Origin: Gambelia wislizenii
Taxonomy: Eukaryota; Chordata; Lepidosauria; Squamata; Crotaphytidae
Direction of reading: 5' to 3'
DNA: 64,000 nt
Assembly: GCA_030847615.1 (NCBI GenBank)
Contig: JAUMIR010000004.1
Coordinates: 84,475,001 to 84,539,000, forward strand
The position numbers and the translations under genes were made by a program. Of this stretch, positions 11,601 to 48,952 are shown piece by piece; the stretch's first letter is position 1; every line of letters begins with the position of its first letter. The notes under the pieces are model-generated. The model was not told the origin of the DNA, made no database searches, and saw nothing but the letters and a program-made list of their open reading frames with translations.

Positions 11601-12033
11601 TATCCGCTTGATCCTTCTTCAGTAATGCTTCAATCCTTTTTCGTTTTATTACTGCGCCTAGGCCATGAACATTTAAGGTTGATATCTTAATTTATTAACC
11701 ATTAGATTCCTTATTACATTTTCTATAAGATCTTCTGGCTCCAAAATGTGACCTCCCTTCCCCATACCCACCCCTTTCCAATTCTTCCCCATTCCCTTCC
11801 CCCCTCCGCCCTTTCCCTTCTTTACCTCCCCACCTTGTCTTCCCAAGGCAAATTGCCTTACTTATGATCCCCCAGGTCTTCCAGGTGAGGAGTGGCGAAG
11901 AGATCATCCAATGGCCCAGAACAACTCCCTCCCCCTGAGTGCTCATAAAATTAAAAAAAAAACCAAAAAAACATTTCCCTTCTTTTTTCCCCCCTGTAAA
12001 TTTTTTCTTCTTCCTTCTGCTTTCTTCATCTGT

Positions 12034-13063
12034 CTAAACTTTTCCTCCTCCGCTGTCTGCTCCTCCATCAGCTCCATACTCCTTCTTATGTACTTCCAAC
12101 TCCTCCAACAATCGCAGTCCTTCTTCTGGTGTTTCCATTCTATATCTTTTTCCTGCCCATTCAAATTTCAAAAACACTGGGTATCCCCAAGCATATTTTA
12201 TACCAGCTTTCAAAAGAGTAGCAATACAAGGCTTCATCAATTTTCTCCAAATTACTGTTTGTGGACAGTAGTCATTATATAATTCCACCCTTACATCTCC
12301 ATACTTCAGTCTCTCTGGATGTTTCTTGACTGCTCTCATCAATTCCTCCTTGTTATTGTAATTAATAACTCTAACAATAACATCTCTTGGCAAAATACTT
12401 CTCCTTCCTGTCAGTTCTCTATGTATCCTCTCAATGTCCTCATCCCTCCATTTCACAGCTGGGGTCACTTGCTGTAGCCATTTCAACACTTCAGATTTCA
12501 GATTAGATCCTTGATCTTTCCCCACAGATTCTGGCAGGAACCTTATTCTAAAGTTATTCCTGCATTGATAATCTTGCATGTATATTATTTTTTTTCCCCA
12601 TATCTGTGATTTTCTTCATATTGTCCTGGATCTGACTGCTTTGAAGTGTTTGGGTTTTAATTATTTCTTTTCTCTTTTACTATATTAAGAATATCTCCTT
12701 GTATTCCTTGTATTTTTGTACTCATTTCCACAAATCTTTCTTCAGATCTTTTCCTCTCCTTCTTCATTTCTTCTCTTATACTTGCAAACTCTGAAAACAT
12801 TCTCTTTTATCTTCTCTAAATTCTGTCATCATTTTTGTAAAGAGAGAATCCATATGAGTTTTAATCTCCTCTGTGCTTTCTCCCCTTCTTTCCCTCCCCC
12901 TTGGGGGTAGAGGATCAGGGGCAGAGGCAGCTAAAGGAGGGCTAGTTTCTTTTTCCATCCTTAGTCCTTCTGGTTCACCCTTGTTATTCTGTACTTCCGG
13001 AGATATTCTTTCTAATCTCTTATGAGATCTATCCGATGGTTTATCTAATGTTTGTGGCCTCAA
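12034..13063 (-). pseudogene. L1 ORF1 (RNA-binding protein), frameshifted
   Basis: Two pieces belong together. The N-terminal 95 residues (13063-12776) are polar, end in an amphipathic stretch (FTKMMTEFREDKRECFQSL), and start MRPQTLDK. The C-terminal 181 residues (12579-12034) carry the RRM-like NNFRIRFLPESVGK and the C-terminal domain text RRSILPRDVIVRVINY. The link between them (about 12580-12775, where the coiled coil should be) is out of frame. L1 ORF1p is a trimeric RNA-binding chaperone of the L1 particle. Its position directly upstream of ORF2 fits. Confidence 0.75.
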
Positions 13064-13543
13064 CTAACTTTTTCCTGCAATATTTCTTCTTTTTTTAGAC
13101 ATTAGAAAATGAAAACACCCCAAACTTTCGTTCCTCCCCTTCTGTGTATGGTCCCTCCTTCCTCCACCACTTATTATTTTTTAAAATCTTTCCACTTATT
13201 CTCCAGTTAGATCAATTATTCCTTCTCTTGTTAAATCATCCTTTTCATTTGCCTACAATTGTTCGCTGCTTCCTCCAACCTTAGTGATTTATTAGCAAAA
13301 TGTTCTTTTTAGTTAGGCAGCTCCAATAACGGGCAAAACTGAAAGTAATTATTTCTTTATTTTAGGCTTCTTTGAGCTGCAGTTTTCTCTTCCATTAACA
13401 TTGCTTAGTGATTCACAGCCATAAATCTTCCCTCAAAAGCTCTCCTCATGCCTTTTTGAGGGGAAATTATTCATTTAATTCCATTACCTTGAGCACCCGT
13501 CCTGGGAATTGCTTCCTACACCATTGAAGCTTGGCTCCTCCCC

Positions 13544-13560
13544 CCTGTTGTCTAGTTTTT
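13544..13560 (+). repeat. L1 target-site duplication, right copy
   Basis: Exact copy of 6118-6134, directly outside the L1 5' end. Confidence 0.9.
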
Positions 13561-13652
13561 ATCCTGTGACTTGCATGTATTCATAAATCTAGGCAAGTAT
13601 CTAGCCTAGCCACCCCACCAAGATAAGCAGGCATTGTTGTCATGACCTTATA

Positions 13653-13879
13653 CAGTGGGCCCTTGGTATCCACTGGGGATTGGTTCCAGGATCCCCTGTG
13701 AATACCAAAATCCGTAGATGCTCAAGTCCCATTACATACAATGGGATAATAAAATGGCGTCCCTGATAGAAAATGCCAAAATCAAGGTTTGCTTCTTGGA
13801 ATTTATTTTAAAAAATATTTTCAAGTTGTGGATGGTAGAATCCATAGATGCCAAATCTGTGGATACAGAGGACCAACTG
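13653..13879 (+). mobile_element. Tigger/pogo-like MITE
   Basis: 227 bp with ends CAGTGGGCCCTTGGTATCCA and, inverted, CAGTTGGTCCTCTGTATCCA. TA dinucleotides lie on both sides. Related copies occur at 42253-42545 and 52432-52664. TIR sequence and TA target are those of pogo/Tigger (Tc1/mariner) MITEs. Confidence 0.85.
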
Positions 13880-14062
13880 TATATAGGGGCTTATTAGTAT
13901 TTGAAGATATCATTTTCATTGGATAACAGTGGATGAAGCAGCAGCAACGGTTTTTCCCCTGCAGTTGACCACCCTACCTAAATACCAGCTGAAAATTTGT
14001 TGAAAATGAAACTGGAAGTAAATTACTATTTCTGCATACTTGTTTTTTTTTCCTATTTGTAT

Positions 14063-14617
14063 AGGTTTTCCATGGGTTTTTTTCCAGGCTGTGAGGCCGT
14101 GTTCTGGAAGAGTTTATTTCTGACATTTTGCCTGCTCAGTGAAATTCTGGACCAGGCCAACAACTGTCATGTCAGAATGCACAGAGAAGTTATTGAAATC
14201 CACAAACACCTGGACAACTTCAACAGGAAAGAAGAAACCCTAAAAGTAAACAAAATCTGGCTACCAGTCTTGAAAAACACTAAAATCAAAACTCAACACA
14301 TGCAAATGAACTCCACCCAGGGACAGGGTGATTTCCAGCAGACAAATTGGACCATTAGCCGAACAGACACTAATCCTCCTTGCATATCTCCACCCAGAAA
14401 CTAGCCATTCAAATACACAAATTTACCTACCACTCTCTCCATCAGGGACTCACAGTATATAAACCCCACACAACCCCTACGTCACCATTCTCTGAAGATG
14501 CCAGCCACAGATGCACGTGAAAATCAGGAATAAACTCTTCCAGAACACAGCCTCACAGCCCGGAAAAAAAACCAACAGAAAACCTATGGATGCTGGCTGT
14601 GAAAGCCTTCGACTTCA
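14063..14617 (+). mobile_element. Penelope-like element 3' end with inverted 5' copy
   Basis: 555 bp flanked by an 11-bp duplication CCTATTTGTAT (14052-14062 and 14618-14628). The first 70 or so bp are the reverse complement of the element's own 3' region (about 14512-14587). From about 14134 the sequence is sense and encodes MHREVIEIHKHLDNFNRKEE and VNKIWLPVLKNTKIKT, the part just after the GIY-YIG domain in Penelope-like elements. The larger copy at 52713-53925 contains the GIY-YIG domain itself, which supports the family call. 5'-truncated and inactive. Confidence 0.8.
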
Positions 14618-14783
14618 CCTATTTGTATCGTTTCGATTTTTGTTTCCATTTCTCCCTATTATCAGGCATTTTATTCCCCCCCCCCACTTCTTTTGAGGAG
14701 TTGTCAGTGTCATATTTGCCATGTCTGAAGTCATCCAGGAATGGTCCTTCACCAATTGTCAGTGATATTTGCCCCCCTCTTCA

Positions 14784-15562
14784 TAGAATCATAGAATTGT
14801 AGAGTTGGAAGAGACCACGAGGGCCATCCAGTCCAATCCCCTGCCATGCAGGAATACACAACCAAAGCATCCCTGACAGATGGCCATCCAGCCTCTGTTT
14901 AAAGACCTTCAAGGAAGGAGACCCCACCACACTCCGAGGGAGTGTGTTCCACTGCCATACAGCTCTTACTGTCAAAAAGTTCCTCCTAATGTTGAGGTGG
15001 AATCTCTGTTCCTGGAGCTTGCATCCATTGCTCCATGTTCTAGTCTCTGGAGAAGCAGAAAACAAGCTTGCTCCATCCTCAATGTGACACCCCTTCAAAT
15101 ACTTAAACAGGGCTATCATATCGCCTCTTAACCATCTTTTTTTCCACGCTAAACATACCCAGCTCCCTAAGTCTTTCCTCATAAGGCATGGTTTCCAGTC
15201 CTTTCACCATTTTAGTTGCCCTCCTCTGGACACGCCCCAATTTGTCCATATCCTTTTTGAATTGTGGTGCCCAGAACTGGACACAGTATTCTAGGTGAGG
15301 CCTGACCAAGGCAGAATAGAGTGGCACTATGACTTCCCTTGATCTAGACACTATACTTCTATTGATGCAGCCCAAAATCGCATTGGCCTTTTTAGCTGCC
15401 ACATCACACTGTTCACTCATGTTCAACTTGTAGTCTACTAGGACTCCTAGATCCCTTTCACATGTAGTCTCGTTCAGCCAGGTCTCCCCCATCCTATATT
15501 TATGCATTTCGTTTTTTCGCCCTAAGTGCAGTACCTTACATTTCTCCGTATTGAATCTTCAA
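14784..15562 (-). mobile_element. CR1 LINE, 5'-truncated
   Basis: The minus strand encodes the end of CR1 ORF2: AILGCINRSIVSRSREVIVP, SALVRPHLEYCVQFWAPQFK and RNFLTVRAVWQWNTLPRSVV. The + strand begins with the standard CR1 3' terminus (TCATAGAATCATAGAATTGT). It is frameshifted near 15110-15180. Confidence 0.9.
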
Positions 15563-15824
15563 TTGGTGGTATATGAGGACTTCAGTTTCCCCAATTCTGA
15601 TATGGAAAAAACAGACTTTTTAATTTTTGAGACTTCAGATCCAATACTCTTCCAAACATTGACAATTTCATATAACAGTTTAGGTTTCACAAAGGAGTCA
15701 GGGTTTACACCAGTCATTTTAGTAGGCATCAGATCATATTGGTAACAGTATGATGATGATTATACAGTACTCTATTTTGGTATGCTTCTTGCACCTGTCT
15801 GCTCTTACAAAGTATGGGTTATAC

Positions 15825-15858
<34 letters not shown>

Positions 15859-17034
15859 ACTGTTGTTTCAGCTTCATGAATTAAAGCTCTAGGCAAGAAT
15901 TAAATTATCTCCCTTGCATTGTACTGAAGTACTGGGATTAAAAATATTTTCTTTTCTGCTAAATACTGCACTCCACCCGGTTAGGAAAGCAGTTTCCAGC
16001 AGTGAAACAAGTATGAGTTCCAATCAAAAGATGACACTGTAAAGATTGCTTTTGGCTTTGGAAACATGGAGTCTCTACCCATAGTGGAAAAAGGGGAACA
16101 GTTTCTGCTTTCCTTGGTGAAGTCAAATTAGCTGGCTCTGAATTTGGCAAGCAGTCCAATCTGTTCCGAAAACAAGCGCATGGAGGACTAAATTCCACAG
16201 CAGTGAGTGGCTGGAGACTCTCTGCAGCAGTCAATATTGGTGTCTGAGAGAGGATTTTCCTGTACTGTCAGCTAGAGATTCCAGTACATGAACAAGGAGG
16301 ATGTTGTGGGGAGGTCAGCTTCTGAGGTTGCAGTTGGGCCCTGAATTTTTTTTTCTAGGATTCTATTCCTGCCTCTAGTCAAACACCTTGTAGGTTGCGT
16401 ACTGAGTTGAAAATTTATTTAATGCTGGAATAATTCACTTCATTAGTAATCTGCTTCCAATGTTTGATAATATTTTTAGACAGGGCAGATTTTACTAAGC
16501 TGCAGAGTTCAGATGAGCTCCCTTAAAGCCGGTGCAGGGATTATGGTGGTAAATTCAGCAGTTGATTTCATTAGCAAGCAGTTTTCTAGATCCAAATTGT
16601 CCTTTTTAGAGCTTAAAAGCCAGATCCAAGTGCAACTTGTTTTGTTCCTCTTTGTATTCTTGTCAGATACTCATAAATAAAACGGGAACACTAGCCAATT
16701 TGTAGCAAGATAATGTTTTCTGTAGATAAGTGGGCTTTCTTTGTGTAAATAGGAATCCTCTGTTAATCAGGAATTGGTAACACTGGGAAAATGTGTGCTT
16801 GATAGCTCTATGCTTTTGGCTTGGTGGGAATTTGTTTCCATATATTTGTATGCATCAAAAAATGTTTGATGTCATTGTGACAGAGTGGCATATTACATAG
16901 ACTGGTTTATTACTATGTAAAGGCTAATTGTTTGTGTTATAGAGGTAGCCATGTGGTGGTGATCACCTTGAATATTTAAATTTCTTGCCTGATTTCTGTT
17001 TTTTGTTACGGCTTACTGAAGAGACAAAAAAGAA
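15563..17034. other. Non-coding intron-like sequence
   Basis: No exon, RNA gene or clear transposon was recognised. It contains a GA microsatellite at 15828-15855 (14 units). The rest is AT-rich and looks single-copy. Confidence 0.5.
15828..15855. repeat. (GA)n microsatellite
   Basis: An uninterrupted run of about 14 GA units. Confidence 0.95.
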
Positions 17035-17250
17035 CCAGCAGGATACTGGTTTAAGCATTAGACGATGACTCTGGAGACCAGGGTTCTCCCTGCTCAGCTA
17101 TGGAAACCCACTGGATGACCTTGGGCAAGTCACATTCTATCAGCCTCAGAGGAGGGCAAAGGCAAACCCCATCTGAACAAATCTTGCCAAGAAAACCCCA
17201 TGATAGGTTCACTTATGGTCACTATAAGTCAGAAACTACTTGAAGGCACA
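17035..17250 (+). mobile_element. Sauria SINE
   Basis: The tRNA-like head (GATACTGGTTTAAGCATTAG, then GACTCTGGAGACCAGGGTTC) is followed by the usual body (AAACCCACTGGATGACCTTG) and the Bov-B-type tail (AGAAACTACTTGAAGGCACA). Diverged. Confidence 0.8.
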
Positions 17251-19267
17251 GCTACAGTGCCAGCCTCTGCTGTGGCACAAACCAAACTCTGTAATGGCAT
17301 TGGAGGTAAAAATTCTAAGCAGCCTGGTCAGGCTTTTACATATACCAAATGCCTATTCCTAGAAAGACATCTGATAAACAGTGAATTCAGGGAAGGTAAA
17401 TCTGTTTCCTCCAGTATCAAAGGCAGTAGGCTTCTCAGTATCATTGCTTGACAAACATGAGTAAGGAGAGCTGAATCAGCACAATGCTTGAGTTCTTGGC
17501 TCAGTTTGTTTCCCTCCTTTGTGCATTCTAAATTTTGAAAACCAACTCTAGATCCTCCACTAGCTGCCAAAAATCAGCAAAGCCTGCATCAATCATTGTA
17601 TTGGTTAGCTTACTGAAATTCTTGAATAATAAACTTGCATTCACTTCTAGGTCAGGTCTGCCATCAGTCATCAACTGTATAAAACACACCAGCATTACAC
17701 CCCTTATTTGTATAATGCATGCAAAATAATTACTACTTGAATGCTGACCATGTTGTGTCTCCAAAGATAAGAGCAAGTGCAAGATTCCGATATTTATTAC
17801 ATTGCATGGTGGCCTGTCCAGTTCTCCCACTTTTGTGTCCTCATAGCAACCTTATTAGGTTACTCTGAGAGACAGATTGGCTTAAGATAACCAGTAAGTT
17901 TTATTGCTGAGCAAAGAATTGAACCAAGGGGCTCATCTACATAATAAAAAAAAAATCTGGCAGGAATGTGGGCAGCGTCCCTGTTGTTTAGATAAGCTCC
18001 TAAACAACAGAAGGAGTGGGGGCTGAAAACTCCATATAGATCACGGTAACAGCATTTTCTGTTTCCTGCAATTTTTTTAAAAAAATTGTGTGCAAAATGC
18101 ACATGATACTGGTCTGTACAACCATTTTGAAAAGGGGCTGTCCTTAGAGGGGGCGGGCTTGCAAGGGAGTGCATGCAATGCCGGACCCAGCATTGTTATT
18201 ATCTTGCCGGCACGATCATTCCAGCAGCAGAGGAAAAGTATAGCAAAGGTTACTTTAGGCAGAAAATAGCTGTTCTGGATCCAGTTGTTTGTTTGTTTTT
18301 TAAAGTGGGGGAGGTTTTAGGGATGCAACTCACTCATGGTCAATTCCCCCCCCCACGCTGCTCTGTGTGAACTGCAAAAAGTTCCCCTTCCAGCAAGTTT
18401 GCAGGTGAGTCGTGGGCACAAATGGATTCTGCAGCGAAAGGGAGGTAAGTCGCTATTTTTCGTGACAAATTCTCCCATCTAGCTGACCCTTAGGTCTTTT
18501 GTAAGTGGAACCACTACAGGATACTGATACAATTACTTGCCAGTAATCAGGACATCTTCCACATATGCTGATTGAAAAGGCTTTCTTTGGATGGTGGAGA
18601 ACAAAATCACCCAGAGCATTTATAAACAATTTGCAGGTCATGGGCTGCATGAGGCTATGCCCAGCTTCAGTGTGACCTGCAGTCCTCCCGCAGTGGCTGC
18701 TGCCCAGCAGATTTAGCATATTTCTCCTTGCCGCCTACCACTATCCCAATGATAAGTGTAAGAAGAAGTGTAAGAAGCAAATGAGATGTACACAGCAGAG
18801 AGGAGAGGAGATTCTCATCATGCTAAAATTATTTGAAAGGACAGAGTGTTTGCAACAGCTGGTATCTCCCCGGCCCAGGCCCCTCTTGTAAAGAAACACT
18901 AGGCAGAGGGGTGTGATTTTTATACCTTACCCTGGTATAAGTTTATTATGGCTCTCCCTTGTAATTCTAATCAAAATTTGGAGGTACTGTACAGTGGCCA
19001 ATTATAAAAGGAAAAACAGCCATTCAGGTTCCCTGGGGATGGGGTGCAAAAACATTGAGAAGGGGCTAATTGTAGTCCAAGGGGCATATGTTGTCCACCA
19101 GTAATGTAGAAGGAACTTCTCAGGTATTGCTTCTCTGTCTTCACTTTATTTTATAACTGTGTCTTTGACAGCAGATGCACTCAGGGCTTCCATAAATGGC
19201 TTGAGTTTCAGTAGTATGTCAGAGAATGCTGTATCCGTTAGTGCCTGACAGTAGGCGCCCAACCAGG
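17251..19267. other. Non-coding, no clear element
   Basis: No exon or RNA gene was recognised. 17,930-18,450 has richer GC and a start resembling the insertion at 41765 (CATCTACA), possibly an old non-autonomous transposon, but no matching end was found. Confidence 0.35.
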
Positions 19268-19640
19268 TCATACAATCACAGAGTTGGAAGAGACCTCAAG
19301 GGCCATCCAGTCCAACCCCCTGCCATGTAGGAATACACAGTCAAATCATTCCCAACAGATGGCCATCCAGCCTCTGTTTAAAGACCTCCAAAGAAGGAGA
19401 CTCCACCACACTACAAGGCAGTGTATTCCACTTCCGAACAGTTCTTACTGTCAGGAAGTTCTTCCTAATGTTTAGGTGGAATCTCTTTTCCTGTGGTTTA
19501 AACCCATTGCTCCATGTCCTAGTCTCGGGAGCAGCAGAAAACAAGCTTGCTCCATCCTCAGTATGACATCCCTTCAAATATTTAAACACGATTATCATGT
19601 CCCTTCTCAACCTTCTCTTCTCCAGGTTAAATCCATATGC
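19268..19640 (-). mobile_element. CR1 LINE, 5'-truncated
   Basis: The 3' terminus (AGAGTTGGAAGAGACCTCAA) and the C-terminal coding text MIIVFKYLKGCHTEDGASLF and RKNFLTVRTVRKWNTLPCSV on the minus strand identify CR1. Confidence 0.9.
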
Positions 19641-20879
19641 TACATGAACATCTTTTATGTATTAACAGGACTACTATTTACATAGCTGTTCAGAATACAA
19701 AGAAAATAAAATGGGATAATGCTGGTGAGCAAATTATTCAACAAAATAGGTATTAAATAAGAATCTATTGGGACAGTAACTTACTATGTCAGATACTGTA
19801 CTTGGTACTTATGAATGAAAGATCTTCAGCCCCAGAAACTCAGGTGTTTAAAAGCCATTAAACAGCAGTTGTGCTAGAATCTTACAGTGACCATATATGA
19901 GAAATGCATACTCTTATTTGAAAGATCAGTTTTTCAAATACTGTTCACTATACTGTTCATGGTCCCTGAACACTTCAAGGAATCCCACAGTTTCATTTGG
20001 TGTGATTTGGAAGCTTTACTTCAGCATTTGTCTAAATTAGCCTGACTCTGGGATTGGTATGAATATGTTACAGTTAGTCTTGTTTGTTTTTATTATAGGC
20101 AGATTTCATTTCATGTCATTGTTTTAAAATAAAGAAACATAATTTGACTGATTATTTTAAAAAATTAAAAAGCATTTCAAAAGCTAAACTAAATTAAAGA
20201 GGTTTTACTTTTTAACAATATAATTACTAGATTTTTATCTATCCTGTGAAGATCCAAAAATATTGAGCAGAATAGACCCTTCTCAATTTGACCATAGAGG
20301 ATAACTTTGGTTCACTGTTGCTATAATTATCTTGACATTCAAACTGACTAGAATTTTAAACTTTGCTCAGTATTCAATACATTTCCCTTCAGATGTTTCT
20401 ACCTAGGATTTGACCTGTTGGATTTCATTTTCTGATAAAATGTGAATGCAGCACACAGTCTCTGCTAACACTCTAGCTAAGTATGATGAATTGGTATTTA
20501 AAATAGGTACCATAATACTGTTCATATTTGTTGGCCTTATCTGTGGAAGTTATAAAAAAATCCCTGCTCAACATTTATTAAATGAGAATTAGACTGTTTT
20601 ATTATAAACAGATTTACAAAGAAGAAACTTTAGGACTGTTTTATCTTTTCTATAAACATATTGCTGGAAGACATGGTGAACAATGTACTGATCTTGTAGA
20701 GCTTAAAATGACACTTGGTTTGATTAAACCTCACTTTCTTCTTTTCCAAGATCTGGATGGAATAATAAAGATCATGATCAGAGTAAGGTTAGGGTGTCTC
20801 ATTTGGCAAAATAGGGTTTAATTTTTAATGTAGCGCTATGTATTAATAAAGAAAAGAAAGCTAAAGGCCTTGGATAGGG

Positions 20880-20965
20880 GAACCTAGGGCCTTTCAGGTG
20901 TTAGACAGCACACCCATCTTCGCAGGCCATTGTCTAGCTGGGGCTAATGGAAGTTAGACAAAACA
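20880..20965. mobile_element. Diverged inverted-repeat MITE (CCTCCAGATGTT family)
   Basis: GGGCCTTTCAGGTGTTAGAC and AGCTGGGGCTAATGGAAGTT resemble the two arms of the family seen at 41532, 44583 and 48838. It is strongly diverged. Confidence 0.4.
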
Positions 20966-21144
20966 TGGAGATTTACTGTCTCTGTTATTGGTCAATAGAT
21001 CTGCCTCTACATTTTCAGTTATTACTCACTGTGCTACAGATAATATTAAAGTATTTAGAAATATGGTTGCAATCCATTAATCTCTTTCAAAGTCAGAAAG
21101 TTAAAGTCTGCTTTTCTATGTAGGATAGAGAATATGTGTGTGTT

Positions 21145-21372
21145 GTTGCTTGTTGTTTGCCTTGAAGTCACTTCGATTTATGGCAATCTTATCATGGACT
21201 TTTCTTGGCAAGATTAATTCAGAGAGGGTTTGTCATTGCCTTCCTCTGAGGATGAGAGAATGTAACTTGCCAAAGAGCACCCCGTGAGTTTCCATGGCTG
21301 AGTGATTTAAACCCTGGTCTCCAGAATCCTAATCCAGTGCTCAAGCCAGCACCATGCTAGCTAGGTGGGCGT
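21145..21372 (-). mobile_element. Sauria SINE, antisense
   Basis: Reverse complement of the Sauria pattern: tail first (TTGTTTGCCTTGAAGTCACT), body with TTGCCTTCCTCTGAGGATGA, then head (CCCTGGTCTCCAGAATCCTA). Confidence 0.8.
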
Positions 21373-23158
21373 AAAATGACTTTTGAAGTGAAGGCGATAT
21401 AAACATCTTAACCACTTCATTGTGTTTTTCTGTCCCACAAATTGGATCTTGGATTCAACAATCTAAATTCCATAACTAAGTTATCAAAATAAATATTTGT
21501 GCTGGGGTGAAGTTCATAGTTTTAAAAGGCATTACTCAGACAAAATCAATGAATTAATGTAGATTTTAAAAGCAAGTTTCTTTCTGATATATATATTTCT
21601 GTTTTCCCAGCTCTGCTTCTTGGCACTCCTATTGGTATCATGCTGCTCTTAAGGCCACACAAGCAGCCCATATGAGTGGTTTGTGAAAATAATCAAATCA
21701 TATGATGACAACTGTTGTGTGACTTAATTTAGCAGTGTGTTTTATATTTGGAATCAATTGGGCTGTTCTTAGATCTTTTCCTGTGGGTTGGTAGGCTCTT
21801 AATACTTTTTCTGGAATTTGCTTTATTGGTTGATTCAATTATTTTCAGTAGTATAAAATGTGCTTTTTGCATGAAGATGCAGATAACTGCTAGGGCAGGT
21901 CTATTCCTTGTTCTGTAAATTGGTGAGCGGTAAAGGGCATCTTATTTCTAGTCAAAGAGGTTTCGCAGCAAATGTTTTAATTGGCAATTGTTTGGGACCA
22001 AGATCAAAACACCTCCTTTTTAGTTCCCCTTAATCCTGTTGATCTGTGTAGGCCTGCTTTCTCTTGCTCATAGAGGGAAAGGGCTCTCTAATAGATTACC
22101 AGGTTTTGTTGAGCCTTGGAAGTATCTGGAAGTTTGAAAAGCTTATTATAGAATTTTGATAGCAGGGAATTGTCCTAGATTATTTCACTATTTGAGTGTA
22201 TGAGGTTTACATTTTTAAGGTTCCACACTTTCCATCATGTCACATAAAATAACTCATCGGCAGATTTGAAGCAAGGAAGAAGAGCAAGTGCCTGACTTTT
22301 CTTTGAACATTTCTCATACTCTCAGTTTTGAGCTACTGTGCACAACTAGATACATTTATCAGGGTGTCCTAAGTGAGCAGCTCAGTCCTGGTTTGTCTAA
22401 GCCTCTCTAGGAATTTTAAAATGTGGAATACCCAGTATATTCAGTTTATTCTGGAGATCAGAATGTTTTGGGCACTGTGTTGTCTCAAGAATTCAAAATG
22501 TAAGCAGATTATTTCTTAAATTCTTACTCTGCTTACCTACCACTAACCTTTATTATTAAATAGTAGCCACAGAATAAATTATTCAAGTTAACTTAATCAG
22601 ATCTTACATTCAAAGTGTTTAAATTCCATTTTGATGTTTGATATTTGCCTCACTGGTTTTCAGTGTTATATATTAATATGTTTTCAAATTTATAGCTAAA
22701 ACAATTTTATTAGCCAAGAATCAACAAAATATTAAATACAGGACTTTGTGTGAGATATGAATGTAGCATGAGTGTAGTTCATGTAGGATACAAACTGCTA
22801 TCAAGGTGGTGCTGTCTAGATTTTTTAAACTTCATTTTGTTCTCTTTTAGCATGCATGATGAATTGCTTATTAGTACTGATAGCTTTGTGACTTGGCTGT
22901 ACAGAATGCATCTGATAGTTAGTTTTCTGTTAAAATGTTGAACTGTTTTTAGACCACTGAAGAAACGTTCAGTTTCTGAAAAAAAGGAGGCTTATGGAAT
23001 AATTAGCATGTATCTTGGTGTAGCATCTTGCATGGGGTCTAAGTTCTTGAAAATAGAGTGCTGGTTTGTTTGTCTTTAGTATTTTGGTGAAGCAAATCTG
23101 TTGAGAAAATGACAAATCAGTATAAGCATGTGTGTTGTCTTATTCCTTTTGTCCTTAG

Positions 23159-48183
<25,025 letters not shown>

Positions 48184-48837
48184 TGGACCATACTGTTGAA
48201 GGACCAGACCACATAATCTACACAAGAGCTTTAGCAAGAATATTTTTAAAGAACATATTTTGTGTTAGTTCTAAAAAAAAATCTTTTATTCATGTGATTT
48301 TATTGTCTGCTCTCATTCTTTTAATATTTCTCAATCTTTTCATCTGGCATTGTAGACAACCTGGGATTTCCTGGTTGCATCACCATTAAATTATTGTGGT
48401 TTCAGCTCCTTAGCCATGCTGCTAAGGAGTGGATTCCCTTTGGTGATGTGAGGCATTCATTTCCTGTGGTGATTTTAATATTTTAATTTAAAACTTTCCA
48501 GGGCACCTTAGTTGCAGTTGGTAGTTCTGCAAAATATTAAGAGTACTATTTTTTTTTCCTGTGGAATTATCTGCAAATTCTAAATTGCCTTAATGAGCCC
48601 CAGTTCATTAGCTGCCAGATCAGTGCTCCTTTTCCTGTACAGAAACAGAGTTGACACCTTGTGGCCAGTTAGGTTATAGGTGTATATTCAGCAAATGCCT
48701 AATCCCTGATCCTAAATGTGTTATACTGGGAAAAGTCCTATTGATTTCAGTGGGACAATCTCAAATATTATTTATGATCCATTAGACTATTTTTCCTACA
48801 TGAAACATGTAGTTGCATGCTTTGGTTCACTAAGCCA

Positions 48838-48952
48838 GGGTGAGAATCATGCTGCCCTCCAGATGTTGTTGCACTGAAATTCCTAGCATTCCTCACCACT
48901 GGAACTTTTAGTTCAAGAACATTTGGAAGATCACATGATTTCCCACCCTGCA
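48838..48952. mobile_element. Inverted-repeat MITE in the AHCYL1 3' UTR
   Basis: CTGCCCTCCAGATGTTGTTG at the left, AGAACATTTGGAAGATCACA at the right; centre TTCCTAGCATTCCTCACCAC. Confidence 0.7.

Larger units (their letters stand above)
6394..11690 (-). pseudogene. L1 ORF2 (endonuclease-RT), broken
   Basis: Endonuclease domain: it starts near 11690 with TLNVHGLGAVIKRKRIEALL, is cut by the 10099-11600 insertion, and resumes with FLQEIHQK, GDFNMQIERI, SRIDYIF and KVTDHVLV. RT domain (about 9250-8027): LIILIPKPDKDLLDPGSYRP, ALDIFKAFDCVEWP, RQGCPLSPILFAMVIE and the catalytic-site text SLCADDTLLT, with Cys where Phe or Tyr is usual. C-terminal region (7874-6394) ends with HMWWNCKFVQQFW, the typical end of L1 ORF2. 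Stops or frameshifts near 9250-9268, 8030, 7880 and 7000 split it. The intact protein nicks DNA and primes reverse transcription of its own RNA. Confidence 0.85.
6135..13543 (-). mobile_element. Full-length L1 LINE, antisense, interrupted by a DNA transposon
   Basis: A complete L1 on the minus strand. From 13543 downward it has a 5' UTR of about 480 bp, ORF1 (13063-12034), ORF2 (about 11690-6394) and a short AT-rich 3' end near 6135. A perfect 17-bp target-site duplication flanks it. Without the 1502-bp element at 10099-11600 the L1 is about 5.9 kb, the normal full length. ORF order and the APE-type endonuclease, RT and C-terminal motifs are those of L1. Scattered stops show it is no longer active. 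If 1-23158 is AHCYL1 intron 1, the L1 is antisense to the gene. Confidence 0.9.
19641..23158. other. AHCYL1 intron 1, mostly unique
   Basis: AT-rich sequence up to the splice acceptor at 23157-23158. Apart from a possible MITE at 20880 and a SINE at 21145, no element or gene was recognised. Confidence 0.5.

Noticed and set aside
17035..17110. tRNA gene at the SINE head
   Set aside because: The tRNA resemblance belongs to a Sauria SINE; no complete cloverleaf is apparent and the body and tail follow.
1..23158. AHCYL1 exon 1 inside the window
   Set aside because: No segment encoding the expected first 40 residues with a donor site was found, so it is presumed upstream.
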